Counted from the first letter of the stretch, positions 23,246 through 36,387 are shown. The stretch: 64,000 nt of DNA from Limonium bicolor (GCA_023374045.1 CM041780.1:34218337-34282336); one strand, 5' to 3'. Program-made: numbers and translations. Notes: a model not told the origin generated them from the letters alone.

Positions 23246-26200
23246 GAAGTATCGCTCTGATGACTGAATTACCGAGCTTAGGAATACCGAGTTAGGATTT
23301 AAGTACTTTGGGTTAAGGGTTGAGTGATAGCGTGAGAGATACGCTAGTAGGAACTACCAGTGAATACTGGAAACCTACTATATCCATCCCACCCTCCACA
23401 ATCCCTGTTATATAACTTGGGAAACAACGCCAGAGAGATGGAAGTCCACTCTTACTCGGGAATACCCGATCTGGCTGCTAATTAAATACCTTTAGGGTAC
23501 GGAGAACCTGTCATACGGTAGATCCCGAAAACTGGGAATCCCGGAGACGGTCTCCATCTAAACAGTGTTAACCGCATTTCATAGCAAGAATGAAGGATCT
23601 TGTGTATAAGAGAATAGAATTTCCGGCAACCTGGGTCGACATGCCGAGCAGTCAGTCGAGAACAACCAGCTTGCAACGCACCAACCGTGCAACAGGCAAG
23701 AAATGGATTAATAAAACCCGAGACGAGTGTCTACGGACCACAGTTGATAAATAATACACCAACGGTATACCAACCGACAAGGGAACTACAACGTAGTGCC
23801 CAAACAAGAGACAAGTCTCAGAACCACGACAAGTGCGTGGAACGGGCTATAAAGAGGATACGATACTAAGTAAGGGGTCTCCCAGAATGGGAAACACCCT
23901 AGTTGATAAATACTATGTGAATACAGTGAGAAGTCACCTAGAGAGTATTTATCAAGGCAGTAAGATCAGTGAGGGCCAACAAGGCCACTGATGACAATAT
24001 GGGTCAAAACAATACCACAATCGGTATGTGTAAACCGATAGCCAGTTAGCATGGCGCACTTGCCATAGCAAGTGCTGCTATAACAGGGCTGTTCGGGAAA
24101 TTTATAACCACTACAAAGTACTTGGAAAAGTACAATAAAGTTAAATGTGAATGTCATAACAGTGGAAGGGCCTGTTAGCCTAACCTCTGTAATTGGAAAC
24201 ACACCAGTCAGCAAGAAGCTAGACTTGGCTAAGGTAAGAAGATGTTGTGAAACCATGGAAATTTTCTTTCAAACCTAATTTCACAAACCCTTTTCTTTTC
24301 AAACCAGATTTTTTTCAAACCAACACTTCTTTCCAACCTTTTTAAACCAAACCAGAAACCAAGGGCAATGACAAGGATACAACAGTGGATAAACCTTCCC
24401 TCGATTAAGTTCGGGAAGCAGGAATGAATATTGTCACGGGACAATATAAGGGAGTTGACAACAGAATACTTCACCTAGGCGTGTGACGGACACTACAAGT
24501 GTACCAACTGTGTTGTGGGACGACCGCACTCCGATAGGAGCATGTGGGCCTGACAGACCTACTTATAGGTTAGTTGGGTAAGTAGTAATGTATCAGTATG
24601 ATACCCCATATATGTATACGAGTAGAGTCCGAAACACGGGAAGTAGTCGACTCCGTCTACGGTCAGCAGTATAAATCAAACGGAGCTAGAGAATACAAGG
24701 AATGCTTGAAGTAAAGGAACCAGTTAAGTTAAAAAGACTAAAGGAACTAGTGAATTATTTCAAGGAAATGTAAAGAGTCAAGGAGTGCGAAGAGCACGGA
24801 CTATTATGAAAGACATCGCATATGTCTTAAGGAGCCCAGGGATAAACATGATAGCTGGAATGGTGACCCAGCCTAGTGTGGACACAGTAAAGTGCAATGG
24901 ATGGGATGAAATTCCCAGAATGAGTACCTACACTATTAGGAAATGTTGATCTTCACAGAAGAAGATAGATAATAACTGAATGTACCAAAAAGTGTGTGAA
25001 ACAAATGTAAGGCATAACATAACAACACCCAGGAGCAATCCTTGAGGGTGTTTGCATCAACAATGTTGAATGAAATGCATGACAGAAACACAAGGGTTGA
25101 AATTAACACCCAGATTAGACATAAGTTGTCAGGAGACGGACTGACAACCTAAGGGGCATCCCATGAAAGGAAATGTGATGCAACGACCTTGTCATGGATG
25201 CCAATACAACCTCTAACCAGGTAATATTGTACAGAGAAGTACATGTGTGTGGACAGCCTACAATGAGCCCAGCTCAAGGCAAATAAGGCTTATAAGCCAT
25301 AAGCAGGATATGCTATATGAATTCGGTTGATTGTAGAAGTTTATGTGGTATAAGTGAATAGAGTGGTAAGCGAACCACTGCATTAAGAGTGGGATACCTC
25401 TCGATATTGTGAGACCGCAGAAGCGGTAGTAGTTGTGTGAATCAAGTTCAAGAATATGTGGAGGATGGACCACGTTGTTATTACCCCAGGGTGATTTATA
25501 AAATAACACGAAAGGAAGTGCTCGTACCAGTTGTGTACGCAGGAAGTGTGATAAGTTGATAGCAATCACCATAGGTGTGTGAAGCTAAATGTGTAGCGAA
25601 CAACGCTCAAGGGAAGATATGATATATTCAAAAATCAGCCAAATAAGTGGCCAGATAAACCTAGCTAATAGCAGAAGCTAAATAATAGCGGATACAGTAT
25701 AAGTTGATGCTATATAATGAGTAAGGATACGGTGCGCAATAAGCGACCGTTGTGTGAGTATGGTTGAATGATAAAATGGGAGTGAGCAGAGTTATGAGTT
25801 AAACCCAGTGGAGGTACAACAGTAAGCGATAGCAAACGAACGAGCAGTAAGCCGGTGGCAAGTGTTAATGATAAGGATTTCAGTGAAAATTCCTATCGCA
25901 ATCGCATGAGAGAGTTACTGTCAAGGGTTTACGCCTCTGCACTCTGTATGACTGAGTGTTTTGGTATTGCTCTTGCGCAGTAATGATCGAGTGGGATAGC
26001 TAGGAATCAGAAGCATGGTAATTGGAGGAATAATGTTATAATGGCCGATGCATAGGAAATGCAAGAGCGCCATAGGAATAAAGAATACTTGTACAAAACC
26101 AAGGGGTGGAGACATGATTAACAGTAAGTGACTACAGTAACACTAATACAAAGGTCGGTATGGATATACCCCAAATGTGGTAAATAGCTGAGAGAGCACT

Positions 26201-26710
26201 ACACACTTGGTAGTAGCTTAATCTCAACCGACAGTAAGTCGGTAGAAGCAAGTCAATCATTGCGAATTACATAGTAGTTTACGCTGTAAGCTACTGGAGA
26301 AATGGATGGAAAATTGTGAAACTCACCGAATTCGCTCAGGGTAAGAGATACCATGCGTCGGTTGAGAAACCATTGTTACCAAGATAAGGGTACAATTGGG
26401 GATGTACAATACAGTAACAAATGGAGCAAACTAGCTCTATAATTATCAGGGTTGCGCAACAGAGGCCAGTGAGCCCATGCGTCAGGGGTACATTGTGAAT
26501 ACGAATGGATGGCTAGATATCAATGCCTAAAAGCCTCACAGGCCAGGGACCGAACCGGTTATGAGTTACAACTCCAATGCGAATTCTTGGTTTAGGGACT
26601 AAACCGCCAATATGGTTAAGATCCTCTAATCAGAATCCATTGTGTAATAGACCGCGTGGAAGTTAAAACACTTCACGACGGCAGAACATTTAAGCCAAGG
26701 TTTAGTGATT

Positions 26711-26748
26711 GATTACGTGGGCGTAATCCCTTTTAAGGGGGGTAGAGC
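26711..26748 (+). promoter_or_regulatory. Internal PPT-like module in LARD
   Basis: GATTACG (26711-26717) pairs with CGTAATC (26722-26728), then CTTTTAAGGGGGGTAGAG. The 16 bases CTTTTAAGGGGGGTAG are identical to the PPT at 28131. It could be a second plus-strand start site. Confidence 0.8.
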
Positions 26749-27830
26749 GCAAAACCACTTAGTGTGTTTTACCGTACAAGTGTACGCGAACTGGAGTTGT
26801 GCATAGCACAAAATGATTTGTTATGATGGTTGGCGCGTGTGTTATATAAACATACGCATTTATTTGTGGTTAAATTGTGGTAATTGCGCACAGAAGATGC
26901 GAATACCATTGTGGGAAGTGTGTTTATTTTGTTAACAGTGGTGTGTGAGAGTACAAGTGGAAGGGAGTAAAGAAACTCCCGGGGAACTAAAACCCCGATG
27001 GTGCATAAATGTAAACCATGTATTGTATTTTGATAAAAATATATGTATATATATACAGTGTTGTGATTTATGAAGGGTTATGAGACCGACATAGAACCTA
27101 GTGAGAATTAAATTCCCTAGGTAACTTGAATTAAGTTGGATTTGGATGATGATGATAGACTAGAGGAGTTCTATCCCTTGGAGATGTTATGATTATGACT
27201 AGAAGGATTCAAAGATAGAAAATGGGATATGCTTGAATTAATTGTTGGTTGAAAATGAAGTGGGAGGTGAAACTTGATTATCATGAGATCAAGGGAAGCC
27301 GAACACAAATTGGGGTGGAAAGATAGTTCAACACTGATGCTGATCACATCAGGTTGGATGACTCTTGAAGCTCCCTATAAGTGACACAAATAACCATGTT
27401 AAGAAAGATACAAGGAGCATAAATGGACTTGGAGTTGTATGGTGTTTTCAAAAGGATTTTCAATTGGTGTTTTCAAACAATCGATTAATATTTTGAATAA
27501 AAGATCTTCTTATACTTAACCTAGTAAAGAATATTTTTATAGTACTTGCTCACGAGCTGAGGACGTATGAGCCTTTGTCTTCGGACCGGTGACATGAGAA
27601 GTACATATGTTGAAAATTAAGTGAATGTTTTGATCTCTCCAAAGGAACGGGGACCAGAAAGTGTCCATCGCGACCGGGTTCTGCGGGATCACTGTGTATA
27701 TGTACTCAACGTGGGATTCGAACCCATGGAGAGATGGAAAAGGTTTCTGTTTGATATACATGCTATGACATGTTGTTTGGTATGGGTGATAAAGTTATTT
27801 GACTTTGATCTCCTAAAGTGTGTGCTATCA

Positions 27831-28031
27831 AGACCTATGAGTCTAAATGTGTTGTGTTACATAGACCTATGAGTCCAAATGTGGTTATGTCACCCAGACC
27901 TAAGAGTCTGAGGGATATTATGTTAGTGCAAGTGTGGTGAAGGTACCCGGACCATTAGTCCGAGGTTACCATGTGAATATGATATTTTATGTATAAGGTG
28001 GATATGTTGCCCGGACCATTAAGTCCGAGGT
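27831..28031 (+). repeat. Array of short hairpins before the 3' LTR
   Basis: Five spaced related units: AGACCTATGAGTC at 27831 and 27863, CAGACCTAAGAGTCTG at 27895, CGGACCATTAGTCCG at 27949 and CGGACCATTAAGTCCG at 28012. Each has GAC..GTC arms and can form a small hairpin. Confidence 0.65.
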
Positions 28032-28111
28032 TGGATGTGAAGATGGTTGGTAATGGAAGTTTATGGCTATAAGTAATTCCCGTATTCTAATCCAATGATG
28101 CGAGGAAATGT

Positions 28112-28147
28112 GAACTTCGAGGACGAAGTTCTTTTAAGGGGGGTAGA
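28112..28147 (+). promoter_or_regulatory. Polypurine tract with upstream hairpin
   Basis: GAACTTCG (28112-28119) and CGAAGTTC (28124-28131) form a stem directly followed by TTTTAAGGGGGGTAGAT, then the 3' LTR at 28149. Confidence 0.9.
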
Positions 28148-30557
28148 TTGAAATACCCCAAACCTTGGTATGTTGTTAAATGTTAAATATGGTATTAAAG
28201 GCTAAAAAGTGCCTTAGAAACATCAGGGAACATTTAAACCATAGTAAACACAATAAAACACTAAGACACGGTTTGAGCAAAAACATGCTCTAAGCTTGGA
28301 GTGAACTTGGTTAGGACCCAAAGAGCCTACCAAGACTTGATAAATTTAATTATGATTTATAGGCTAATTAAGTCCTTAGGAAACTTGGTAGACAATGAAA
28401 CCAAACAAAACACAAGGAAATACCTTAAAGTCAATATGAGCAAAAATGTGCTCTAAGCTTGGGATAAATGTGTATAAGACCTAATGGTCATACCTATACT
28501 TTATAAATATGTTAATGAACATATTAATTAAATCAATACCAAAGAAAACCAAGCTTGAAAACAAGTTAAAACACAAAATGTGCTTTAAGGAGTCTTAAAG
28601 CACGTTTTTGAAAAATTGTCTTGTAAATGAGTTTTGAATGGCTAAATGTCCATCATTACTCTTTAATTAACATGTGTACTATATAGTATCACATTTGGGT
28701 GGCCATATTAGTGGGAAATCAAAAATTTCACTTCTATGTGCCTTGTTATTGGTGAATAGTGATTTTATAACTAGTTTGTAACATATAATGTTATAAGTGA
28801 TTAAGTTGGTCAACAAAGACCAAAGCACCCTCTACTATTGGGGCCGGTTTCCTTAGTGACTCACCACACCTACACAAACAAATGAGTTACTAATGATAAA
28901 GCAAAAGTTACTATACACTTTAGTACAAATATCTCTAAAAGCAAAAGCAAACCTCATTCTCTCATTTCCCTCCTCATTCACACGTATCCAACCTCCTCCA
29001 ACCTCTCTTCTTCATTCTCTTCTACGGTTGCAATAGTACCACACCAAACTCCATCTTTGATCTCTTGTATCTTCTAGCTCCATGGTCCAAATTCAATTTC
29101 AAGACCACCATTCTCTTAGTTAAGTCAAGCTCTACAATCTTGTCTTTTCAAAACTTCAACCACCATTTCGGTGCCAAGGAGAACTTCCATGGAAGGAGCT
29201 TGAGCTAATATTTTATGCCTTGTTGATCACCTTTGCTTCAAGGTAAGGAAACTCAAAAAGAAAATCCAGTTTCCTCCATGTTTGTGTTGTCCGAAAATTC
29301 ACCTCACAATGGTGTATTTATCTTGCTTGTTTAGCTTCATTTGAATCTTCCAAGGGCTAGGAGGAGTCCTCTCTTGATATATTCAAGCTCTCTTTCCATT
29401 CCAAGGAATAAAACAATTACATGATGTGTTAAAACAATATATGTAACTAGGGTTTACAATGAGATGAAGCTTAAAGCTTATATACTCATTCAATGTTGGT
29501 ATATGTTTAGTTGTTGACAAGGAAGGAAATGCCTTACCGGTTTATAAGGAAACAAGAAAGAAATTTGGGAGGAAAAGAGGTAAAAATATGCTACCTAATG
29601 TGGTTTAATGCCTTAGGAGAAATAAGCTTATAATGCTTGTTAAAACTACCTAAAGAGCAAATGGTAAATGAGCTAGTAAAATGCTCTCAAGGAGTTTATA
29701 AAAGAAATATGTATTGGTGGGTGTATTTGCAGGTCAAAGGCATTATTATGTGGGAAATTCAGTGTTTAAGGTTTATGCAATTTAAGGGCCTAAGAGCCAT
29801 GCATTTAAGGGCCTAAGTGCCAAGCAATTTAAGTTATGCACTATATTGTGATGTAGTGCTTAATGTGTGAAGTTTGTGTATAAAATGTGTTTGATGGATT
29901 TTAGGTGTTCTTGGATGAAATAAGGTAGAAACCTAAGTGTTTGGATGTGGGTATATACTAGAGAAGCTATGGCCAAATTTGGGAAATGTGTAAGAAGTTC
30001 TAAGTGTGGTAAGTGAGTTTTGGTGAACTAGGAAGGATTAAAGGTGAATGAATGTTTACTTGAGAGGGAAACATGTATTAAGGTGATTTAGAGTGATGCA
30101 AGGATTTAGGTGTTATCTTGGAAGTTTTAGAAATCTATGGGTGTCTTAAGATGTATTTAAGTCTTGGAGAGTTGTTTAAGGTTTAGGTAAGGTGGTGTTT
30201 AAGGAATAAATGATGTTTAGGTAAGGTTTTGAGTAAGGAGTTTTAAGAAGTTGTGAAAAGGAGATTTAGTTAGTAAGAAAAGAAGTTGAGAGATGATGAT
30301 AAGGTGTAGAGGAAACACCTTGGTATTGTGGTCATTATAGGTGAAATGCCACCTAGAGAATCATAAGGAGAAAACATTGTAGTGTTAGGAATTTTGTTGA
30401 GATATAAGTAAAGGTTTAAGGAATTAGGAAAAATAGTTTTGTGAGTGTTTAAGAATATCTTAAGGGTGTGTTTGAAGTGCCAAATGATGTTAGAACACAT
30501 TAAGAGGCCTTAGGAGAAGTTTGGTGAAGATTGGCAAAGTTTGGGTAAGATTAGAAG

Positions 30558-30817
30558 GCGACCGACCCAGGGGCCGACCCAGTTTTTGGGTCGGTCGAGC
30601 CTCTGTTAGATGTTAGGAATGTGTTCGGTAATGGTCCGACCAAAAGGGTGGGTCGGACATGGGTCGGTCGGTCAAGTTTCAAAGGAGGAAAATGTTCGCA
30701 CATGGACCGACCCAGAATGGTGGGTCGGACGTGGGTCGGACGGGCATGTTGTAAGGAAGTAAAGGGTTCTGTAATGGACCGACCCAGTTGTGGGTCGGAC
30801 GGTGGGTCGGTCGGACC
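30558..30817. repeat. LTR hairpin array (LARD 3' LTR)
   Basis: Copy of the array at 20998-21264. Confidence 0.85.
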
Positions 30818-32659
30818 AAAAACATGGTTTAAGGTTATGAAATGATATGTGATGATGGGGATTGGTAGGTAATGATGTTATAAGGATGTTAAGGACATGT
30901 TAGGTGAGTTTAATGACAATAAAGTGGCTAAAAGTTGTATTAAAAGTGAGAGTAAAACAAGTTAAAAATGTTAAGTTATGTAACTAAGTTAACGGGGAAA
31001 GATTAAGCATTGACATTAAATAATCAAGCAAACCCCGATGTTAATGAAAACACATGTGATGTTAACAGTTGTTCGAGAATTGCTCGAGGAACATAAGTGG
31101 ACGTGGTAAAGTGGACCCCGGTGACAGGTATGGTTTTCTTGCAACCTGTGTCCTACGGATTACACCGGCTTGTATGCCAATATGTTTTTCTGAGTGTTTG
31201 CCACCTTGTAAGATAAAACATGTAATGAGTTTATAGTAATTCATTTATGTGGCGAATATGATTCCGATACCGTTTAACCTCAAATGTGTGTGTTAAACCT
31301 AACTAACCGACTAGGAACACACAAGTGATCGGTAATCGGATTTAACGACCCATACCATGGGATCGTTCTAACCACGGCTATGCGTGAGTTGGTTGTATAT
31401 TGTTGCTATGCAAGTGTGTGAACCTCCTTGGGTGATTAACTCGGTTATGATACCGTATGTGTGTGTGGATGTGATAGGCTCCAATGAAGCCCTAACTATA
31501 ACTTATGAGATATGTGTATGTACTAATGGGGAGAGGAGTCCGGTCTGTTCCGGCCACGCGTGTGAGGATGGGGGTCGTGCCATTATAGGTTCGACCCTCT
31601 GTGTATGTTATGGTTGTTTTCCCATTGGGTTCCAACCTTCCCTTTAGCTTAACCAAAGCTATATTACTGACTCACGTCGGGCCACGGGGGCATACTAATG
31701 GTTATGTTATTTCGGTGTGTTGGGATTACTATATCCGACACACCTTGGGTATAAGTTAACCGTTCTATATAACCGGACGGTAACGAGGATGGTAACGAGC
31801 TTAACATGGGATTGGCAAAAATCCCTAGGCTCACATGGTATACTAACTATGGTGGAAGGTTCCTTGTGAGAACCGATTTTTATGGTGTATGTAATGTTAT
31901 AATGCTATGCAAATTCCCTTGCTATGCTTTGGTATATATATATATATATTGGATGTTTTAAATGAATGCAACGTTGTCATGTGTACATCGAAGCAAGAAA
32001 GGTTTGTTATGTTTTGTTATGTGATGGAATGAGTTATGTGTAGGATATGGAATGTGTGGATCATGGAAATGAATCCCAGTTGCGACAAGAGGCATTTGAG
32101 GATAACCCGATTAATGGGTACATGCCGTTCGTTAAGGAAGTAGCTCCATTTAGAGGAGAGCCACTCTAGGGTTAAGGAATCATTGGATGGTTGGTTAAGT
32201 GTGGATGTGTTGGTTATAGGTTGAGCCCATTGAGGCGAAATATTATGTGTGTATGGTTATGGCTTGTATGCATGATTTAAATATAATCAACTGCATGCTA
32301 AGACGACAATTAGTGTGCGTGGCCCGGTAGCATGTGGGCTGCGGGATTACCATACCAGCAAAGGTGTGCTGAGCCCCTTGGGGCCACCCCTTTCTCTCTT
32401 TTCCTATTTCAGGTACAAGAGCTGGAAGCCGTTCGAGAGTAGGAGGACGGGCAGATGTTTATACATGGGTAGCCATTTAAATGGCGTGAGTATGATAGGC
32501 GTAGTAAGACCGAAATTGTTATCGGCAGTAGTTTGTAAATACTCGGTACAGGGGGAGTGTATGTATATAATAAATGTGAAGATGGAATGAGGATTGTATT
32601 GTGTAGTTGCTCGGGAATCTAGTCCATCAGACCGATACAAATGTACATGTATTAGCCTT

Positions 32660-32681
32660 GTTAGCCACGTGGGTGGTTAAC
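32660..32681 (+). promoter_or_regulatory. U5 hairpin, LARD 3' LTR
   Basis: GTTAGCCAC pairs with GTGGTTAAC, as in the 5' LTR copy at 23116. Confidence 0.55.
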
Positions 32682-32772
32682 GGCGTGTAACACCATTGGA
32701 ATAAGTAATGTGATGAGTTGAGTTTCCGCTGCAGATTGTTATTATGTGTTTGTTGTTGGATGGGGTGTTACA

Positions 32773-35700
32773 AAAGGAGGCATTTATTGAGCAAATCAAA
32801 CCATGAAATAAACTAAGGAAAAGTATTAGTCATTTTTGACATTAAAAAATTGACAAAACAAAATCAAATTCCAAATGTCTTCTTTCATTACGTAAGTTGC
32901 TTTCATTTCCTCCTTGCACAATTCTGCACGGTTTGGTAAGCTCCCTTCCTCTTCTTCAGCTTTTATCTTCTTCCTTTGGACGCTCTTAAGTTCATTAATG
33001 GAGTTTTGAACTCTATCTTCATCTTTAAGGTAAAGTCTAGCATTCTTGGCAAGCCTTGAAGCAATCTCTTCCTAGCTAACAAGTGTGTTCGGGCTCATTT
33101 AGTTCCCAAGGAGATTGTCCAAACCAACATAAACCAAGGGAATTTTCTAAACGTAGGTTTTAAAGCTTGAAAATCCTTAAAGCACATTTTATGTGTAAAC
33201 CAAGTTTTACTCTTTAGGTCTCTTTTCTCTTCATTTTGATGAAGAAAAAACTGTTCTTCACCTACAGTAGGGTGCCGGCGAATTTAAAGAAAAGAAAGCA
33301 GAAAAAGTCGAAGTGTTAAAGTCTTGTTTAAAACTACTTACAAAATCTACTTACTTAGATCTTATTGAAGATCTAATCCTAAAAACACCTTTACCTCTTG
33401 AATAAAACGAAAGAGGAGCATCAGTTTACCTAGGAGAAAGTTGGAGATTCAAGAAGGAAGTCCAAGCACTTAACACCTTTGTTAAGAAGTAAGTTTACTA
33501 ATAAATCCTTATGTTATAAGCTTTGTTAAGCTTTAAAAAATTATACAAAAATATGTACACCTCCTAGGTTATTATGAAACCGAAACTACATGGTATTATA
33601 TGCCAAAAAATATAACCTATAACATATATAGAAATAATTACCTTAAGACACATTTTTGTGTCACAAAGTTTATTATGTTACATATAAATTTAGGCCGAAA
33701 GTTCAAAAGCAAAAGTACTTCATTTTGAGCTAAGAATTATATAAGACATTACAATAATTATACATGAGTTATATGACTCTATGACTGAATTTATTATAAT
33801 TACTTAGACATATAAATCCACTTTTATATAACATCAAGGTCTCATAAATTATGGCCGAATGTTCTACTTGATAAATAAGTTTTAATGAGCTACTTAGGTA
33901 TATAAATTTATATCATAAAGTTTGGTGAGTTAAAAATATTCTTTAGTGTCTAAATGACTAATTAATTAAGTTATGTGGATTAAATGTAATTTTTACAAAG
34001 TTTAGTGTACTTATTAAAAACCGAGAGCTAAAGGGGCTGTTTGGTGTAATTATAATATAATATAAGGTTAGGAATAAGTTTAAGAATTTTAGATAATTTA
34101 AACAAGCTTTGAAATAACTTTTTATAAAGTTTTGGGCTATTATGTAATTTTTAAAAGTTGTTATGAAAGTTTATAATTTATTAGTGGGCGAATTCATAAT
34201 AAGAGAATTTTAGGTTCACTTTCGAAATTTTAAGGATTAAATATTAGACTATAGTTTATAAGTTATTAAGTAACTAATAGAAGTTTTGGGGTGAAAATGT
34301 AATTAATGGAAAGTTCAAGACCAAAGCGAATTCTTTGGGTTTAGGTGGTAATTTAGGAATTTATAAATATATATCGGCATTTATGGAGAATTAAAATTAA
34401 AACTATAGTTACATGACATTGTGAAAACGTTATAAGATTTTGTGGTTAGATTGTAATTATAAGAAATAAATTATTAAAGCCGAGAATTTAAGGGGCTAAG
34501 TTGTAATTTTTGAGAGTATATATTTAAAAAGCTATATACAAAATATTAGGGATGGCTTTGCAATTTAGCTAAATAAGAAGTTAAAACTCTATAATATAAA
34601 GAGATTAGAATTTAAGAGTAAAGTTTATGAATTAATGTGGTTGTTTTGTAAATAACCGAAATACAAGTTTAAGAATTTAGATTTAAATAAATATAGGTCC
34701 TATATGGATATTGGAGGATTTAGAAGAAAGAATTTTGATTAAAGGAATTATGGAATGGAACTATGGCTTACATGGTTATAAGGAATTAAAAGATAAACAA
34801 TAAATATATTTATGGTTAAAAGGAGAATAATAAAACTATAAGAATTTTATGTCTATGTATGACATATAAATATAGTTAAGAGATTATAAGTTGTTATGTC
34901 ACCTAGACAAATAAAATAAACAAACAAATGCAATAAACCATATATGTGCATTAAAGGATTTATAAATAAATCAAAAGGGATAACAAATAAGTTATACATT
35001 AAATCATGAGGTGATTAAAAGAATAAAACCTCACATGAAATAACAATATGAAATTTGTTAAAAGATCCAATAGAATTATTATATAAGGGTAACATAAATT
35101 AACCCTCTCATTAATCCTATTCTAGGACTTTGTTTGACCAGACGTTGACGGGAATTTACAAGTATAGTCTACGGTGAACGGTATGGGATTCTTGCAACTG
35201 TTTTCTAACGGATTACACCGGCTTGTGTGCTATCTGTTGTTTGAAATAACGACCAAGATAATTAATGTAAACTGTTGTTTTACTCTTGCACACTGTGGTA
35301 TTATTTTATGTGCGTGAATGTTGCTGACTACATCGTGTATGTCCCACGCATACAAACACTACTATACCAGTGGATTAAATACCTGCGTTTCAGTATACCG
35401 AGGACTTGTACTCAAGTCTCTCACTAACTTCAGTTTATAACAAACGTCATTATCCTAAACGTGATAATTGACAATACACATTGTGTTCTTGTTAACGTCT
35501 TTATATGACACTTAACAACTCTATACTACGAGAATGAGGAGCCCAGTTGGATCTGGCCATGCATGCTACAGGAGTTGTACCTGTCTCAGGTCGTCTCCTA
35601 TCTACGTCGCGACGGAACACTCAGTTGGGAGGAAGACTTTATTCCTTCCGGGATTCAAATGCCCTTCAGTTCGAGGAAGACTTTATTCCTCTAGTGGGTT

Positions 35701-36383
35701 CTTATTTCCCACGCCATTCAGTTCAGGGTTTAACTACGTTATCTCCTGGGGTTTTTATACCCAACCTTTCTCTATAACGAGGTCACTATACCTCCACTAC
35801 TTCAGATATTCAGTTATAACGGTCAGTCCCATTGTGTGGACCGACTATCAGTAAAGAAATTCAGTTCAGCTAACTCGACCTTCTGTGTCTTGTTCTATGT
35901 GACATTATTGTCCTTGTTGGATACTTGTTATCATCAGATTATGCTTGTTTACAGCTTTATAAAAAAAATGAACTGCATGTGTTCGACAAAGTAGTTGGTG
36001 TGGCCCGGTAGACGATGGGCTGCACGTTTTCCATACCAGCATTGTTTGCTGAGCCCCTTTGGGGGCACCCCCATTTTTCAGGTACCTGAAGTTTAAGAAG
36101 ATCACCACACTGAGTGTAGGTGGGGTAGACCAAGCTTTGGGAGTCTACTATTAGTTAATTATTTTATTTCAGTATTTTACTTTGAGTTGATTCCTAGTAT
36201 CTCGGGTTGTATCTGTATCCAGACCGTGACATTTGAGGATTGTATTTGGACTTAGCCTTGTTGGTCACAAGGGTGGCCAACGGCATTGTAATACCGCCCG
36301 GTTGTTGTATTTATTTCGCTGCAGTTGTATTTTATTTGGGAGTGATCGCCGTTCAGTTTATGGTTTCGGGTTGGGGTATTACA
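32773..36383 (+). mobile_element. 5' LTR of plus AlkB element, right part
   Basis: Starts with the duplicated AAAGG and 'aggcatttattgagc', matches 44049-47674 closely, and ends GGGGTATTACA. It includes the core block (35168-35240), the GGCCC...CAGGTA block (35999-36085) and the U5 hairpin (36260-36281). The 106-codon ORF at 35534-35854 is present unchanged in the sister LTR but sits across LTR regulatory sequence and has no known family. Confidence 0.95.
36260..36281 (+). promoter_or_regulatory. U5 hairpin, plus AlkB 5' LTR
   Basis: GTTGGTCAC pairs with GTGGCCAAC. Relative to GTTAGCCAC/GTGGCTAAC, G-C replaces A-T in the stem with both sides changed. Confidence 0.6.
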
Positions 36384-36387
36384 AAAA

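Larger units (their letters stand above)
23229..28148 (+). mobile_element. LARD internal region, non-coding
   Basis: This is 4.9 kb with no recognisable gag-pol. The first ~120 bp resemble the leader of the minus-strand autonomous element ('accgagttaggat', 'ttaagggttgagtg'). It has a run of 'tttcaaacc'-type repeats near 24265-24350, an internal PPT module at 26711-26748, short hairpin repeats at 27831-28031 and the true PPT at the end. Most of it is alignable over 3.8 kb with 60200-64000. Conservation without ORFs suggests either very recent spread of both copies or constraint on RNA. ORFs up to 104 codons differ between copies. Confidence 0.85.
18578..32772 (+). mobile_element. Complete LARD-like non-autonomous LTR element
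   Basis: This 14.2-kb element has LTRs of 4.65 and 4.62 kb (18578-23228, 28149-32772), a PBS at 23234-23245, a 4.9-kb internal region and a PPT at 28131-28147, with intact 5-bp target duplications. The internal region has no gag, protease, RT or integrase in any frame; the longest ORF is about 104 codons. It matches the definition of a large retrotransposon derivative. Its LTR ends, PBS spacing and leader match the minus-strand autonomous element at 51040-51120, so mobilisation by that family is plausible. A second plus-strand copy starts at 55643 and an old minus-strand copy flanks the stack. Confidence 0.9.
28149..32772 (+). mobile_element. 3' LTR of LARD
   Basis: Sister of 18578-23228 with the same landmarks. 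Many differences are single-base gains or losses in short runs (for example near 28190-28260), with fewer substitutions. Confidence 0.95.

Noticed and set aside
23234..23261. tRNA gene fragment at the PBS
   Set aside because: Only the 12-nt primer-binding complement is present, followed by its own inverted copy. There is no cloverleaf.
25258..25572. 104-codon minus-strand ORF in the LARD internal region
   Set aside because: Broken in the second LARD near 62280-62480, with no recognisable domain.
35534..35854. 106-codon ORF, identical in both LTRs of the plus element (also at 46817-47137)
   Set aside because: It is identical only because the two LTRs were copied together. It overlaps conserved LTR signals, has no family resemblance, and is not kept in the older LTR at 363-5929.
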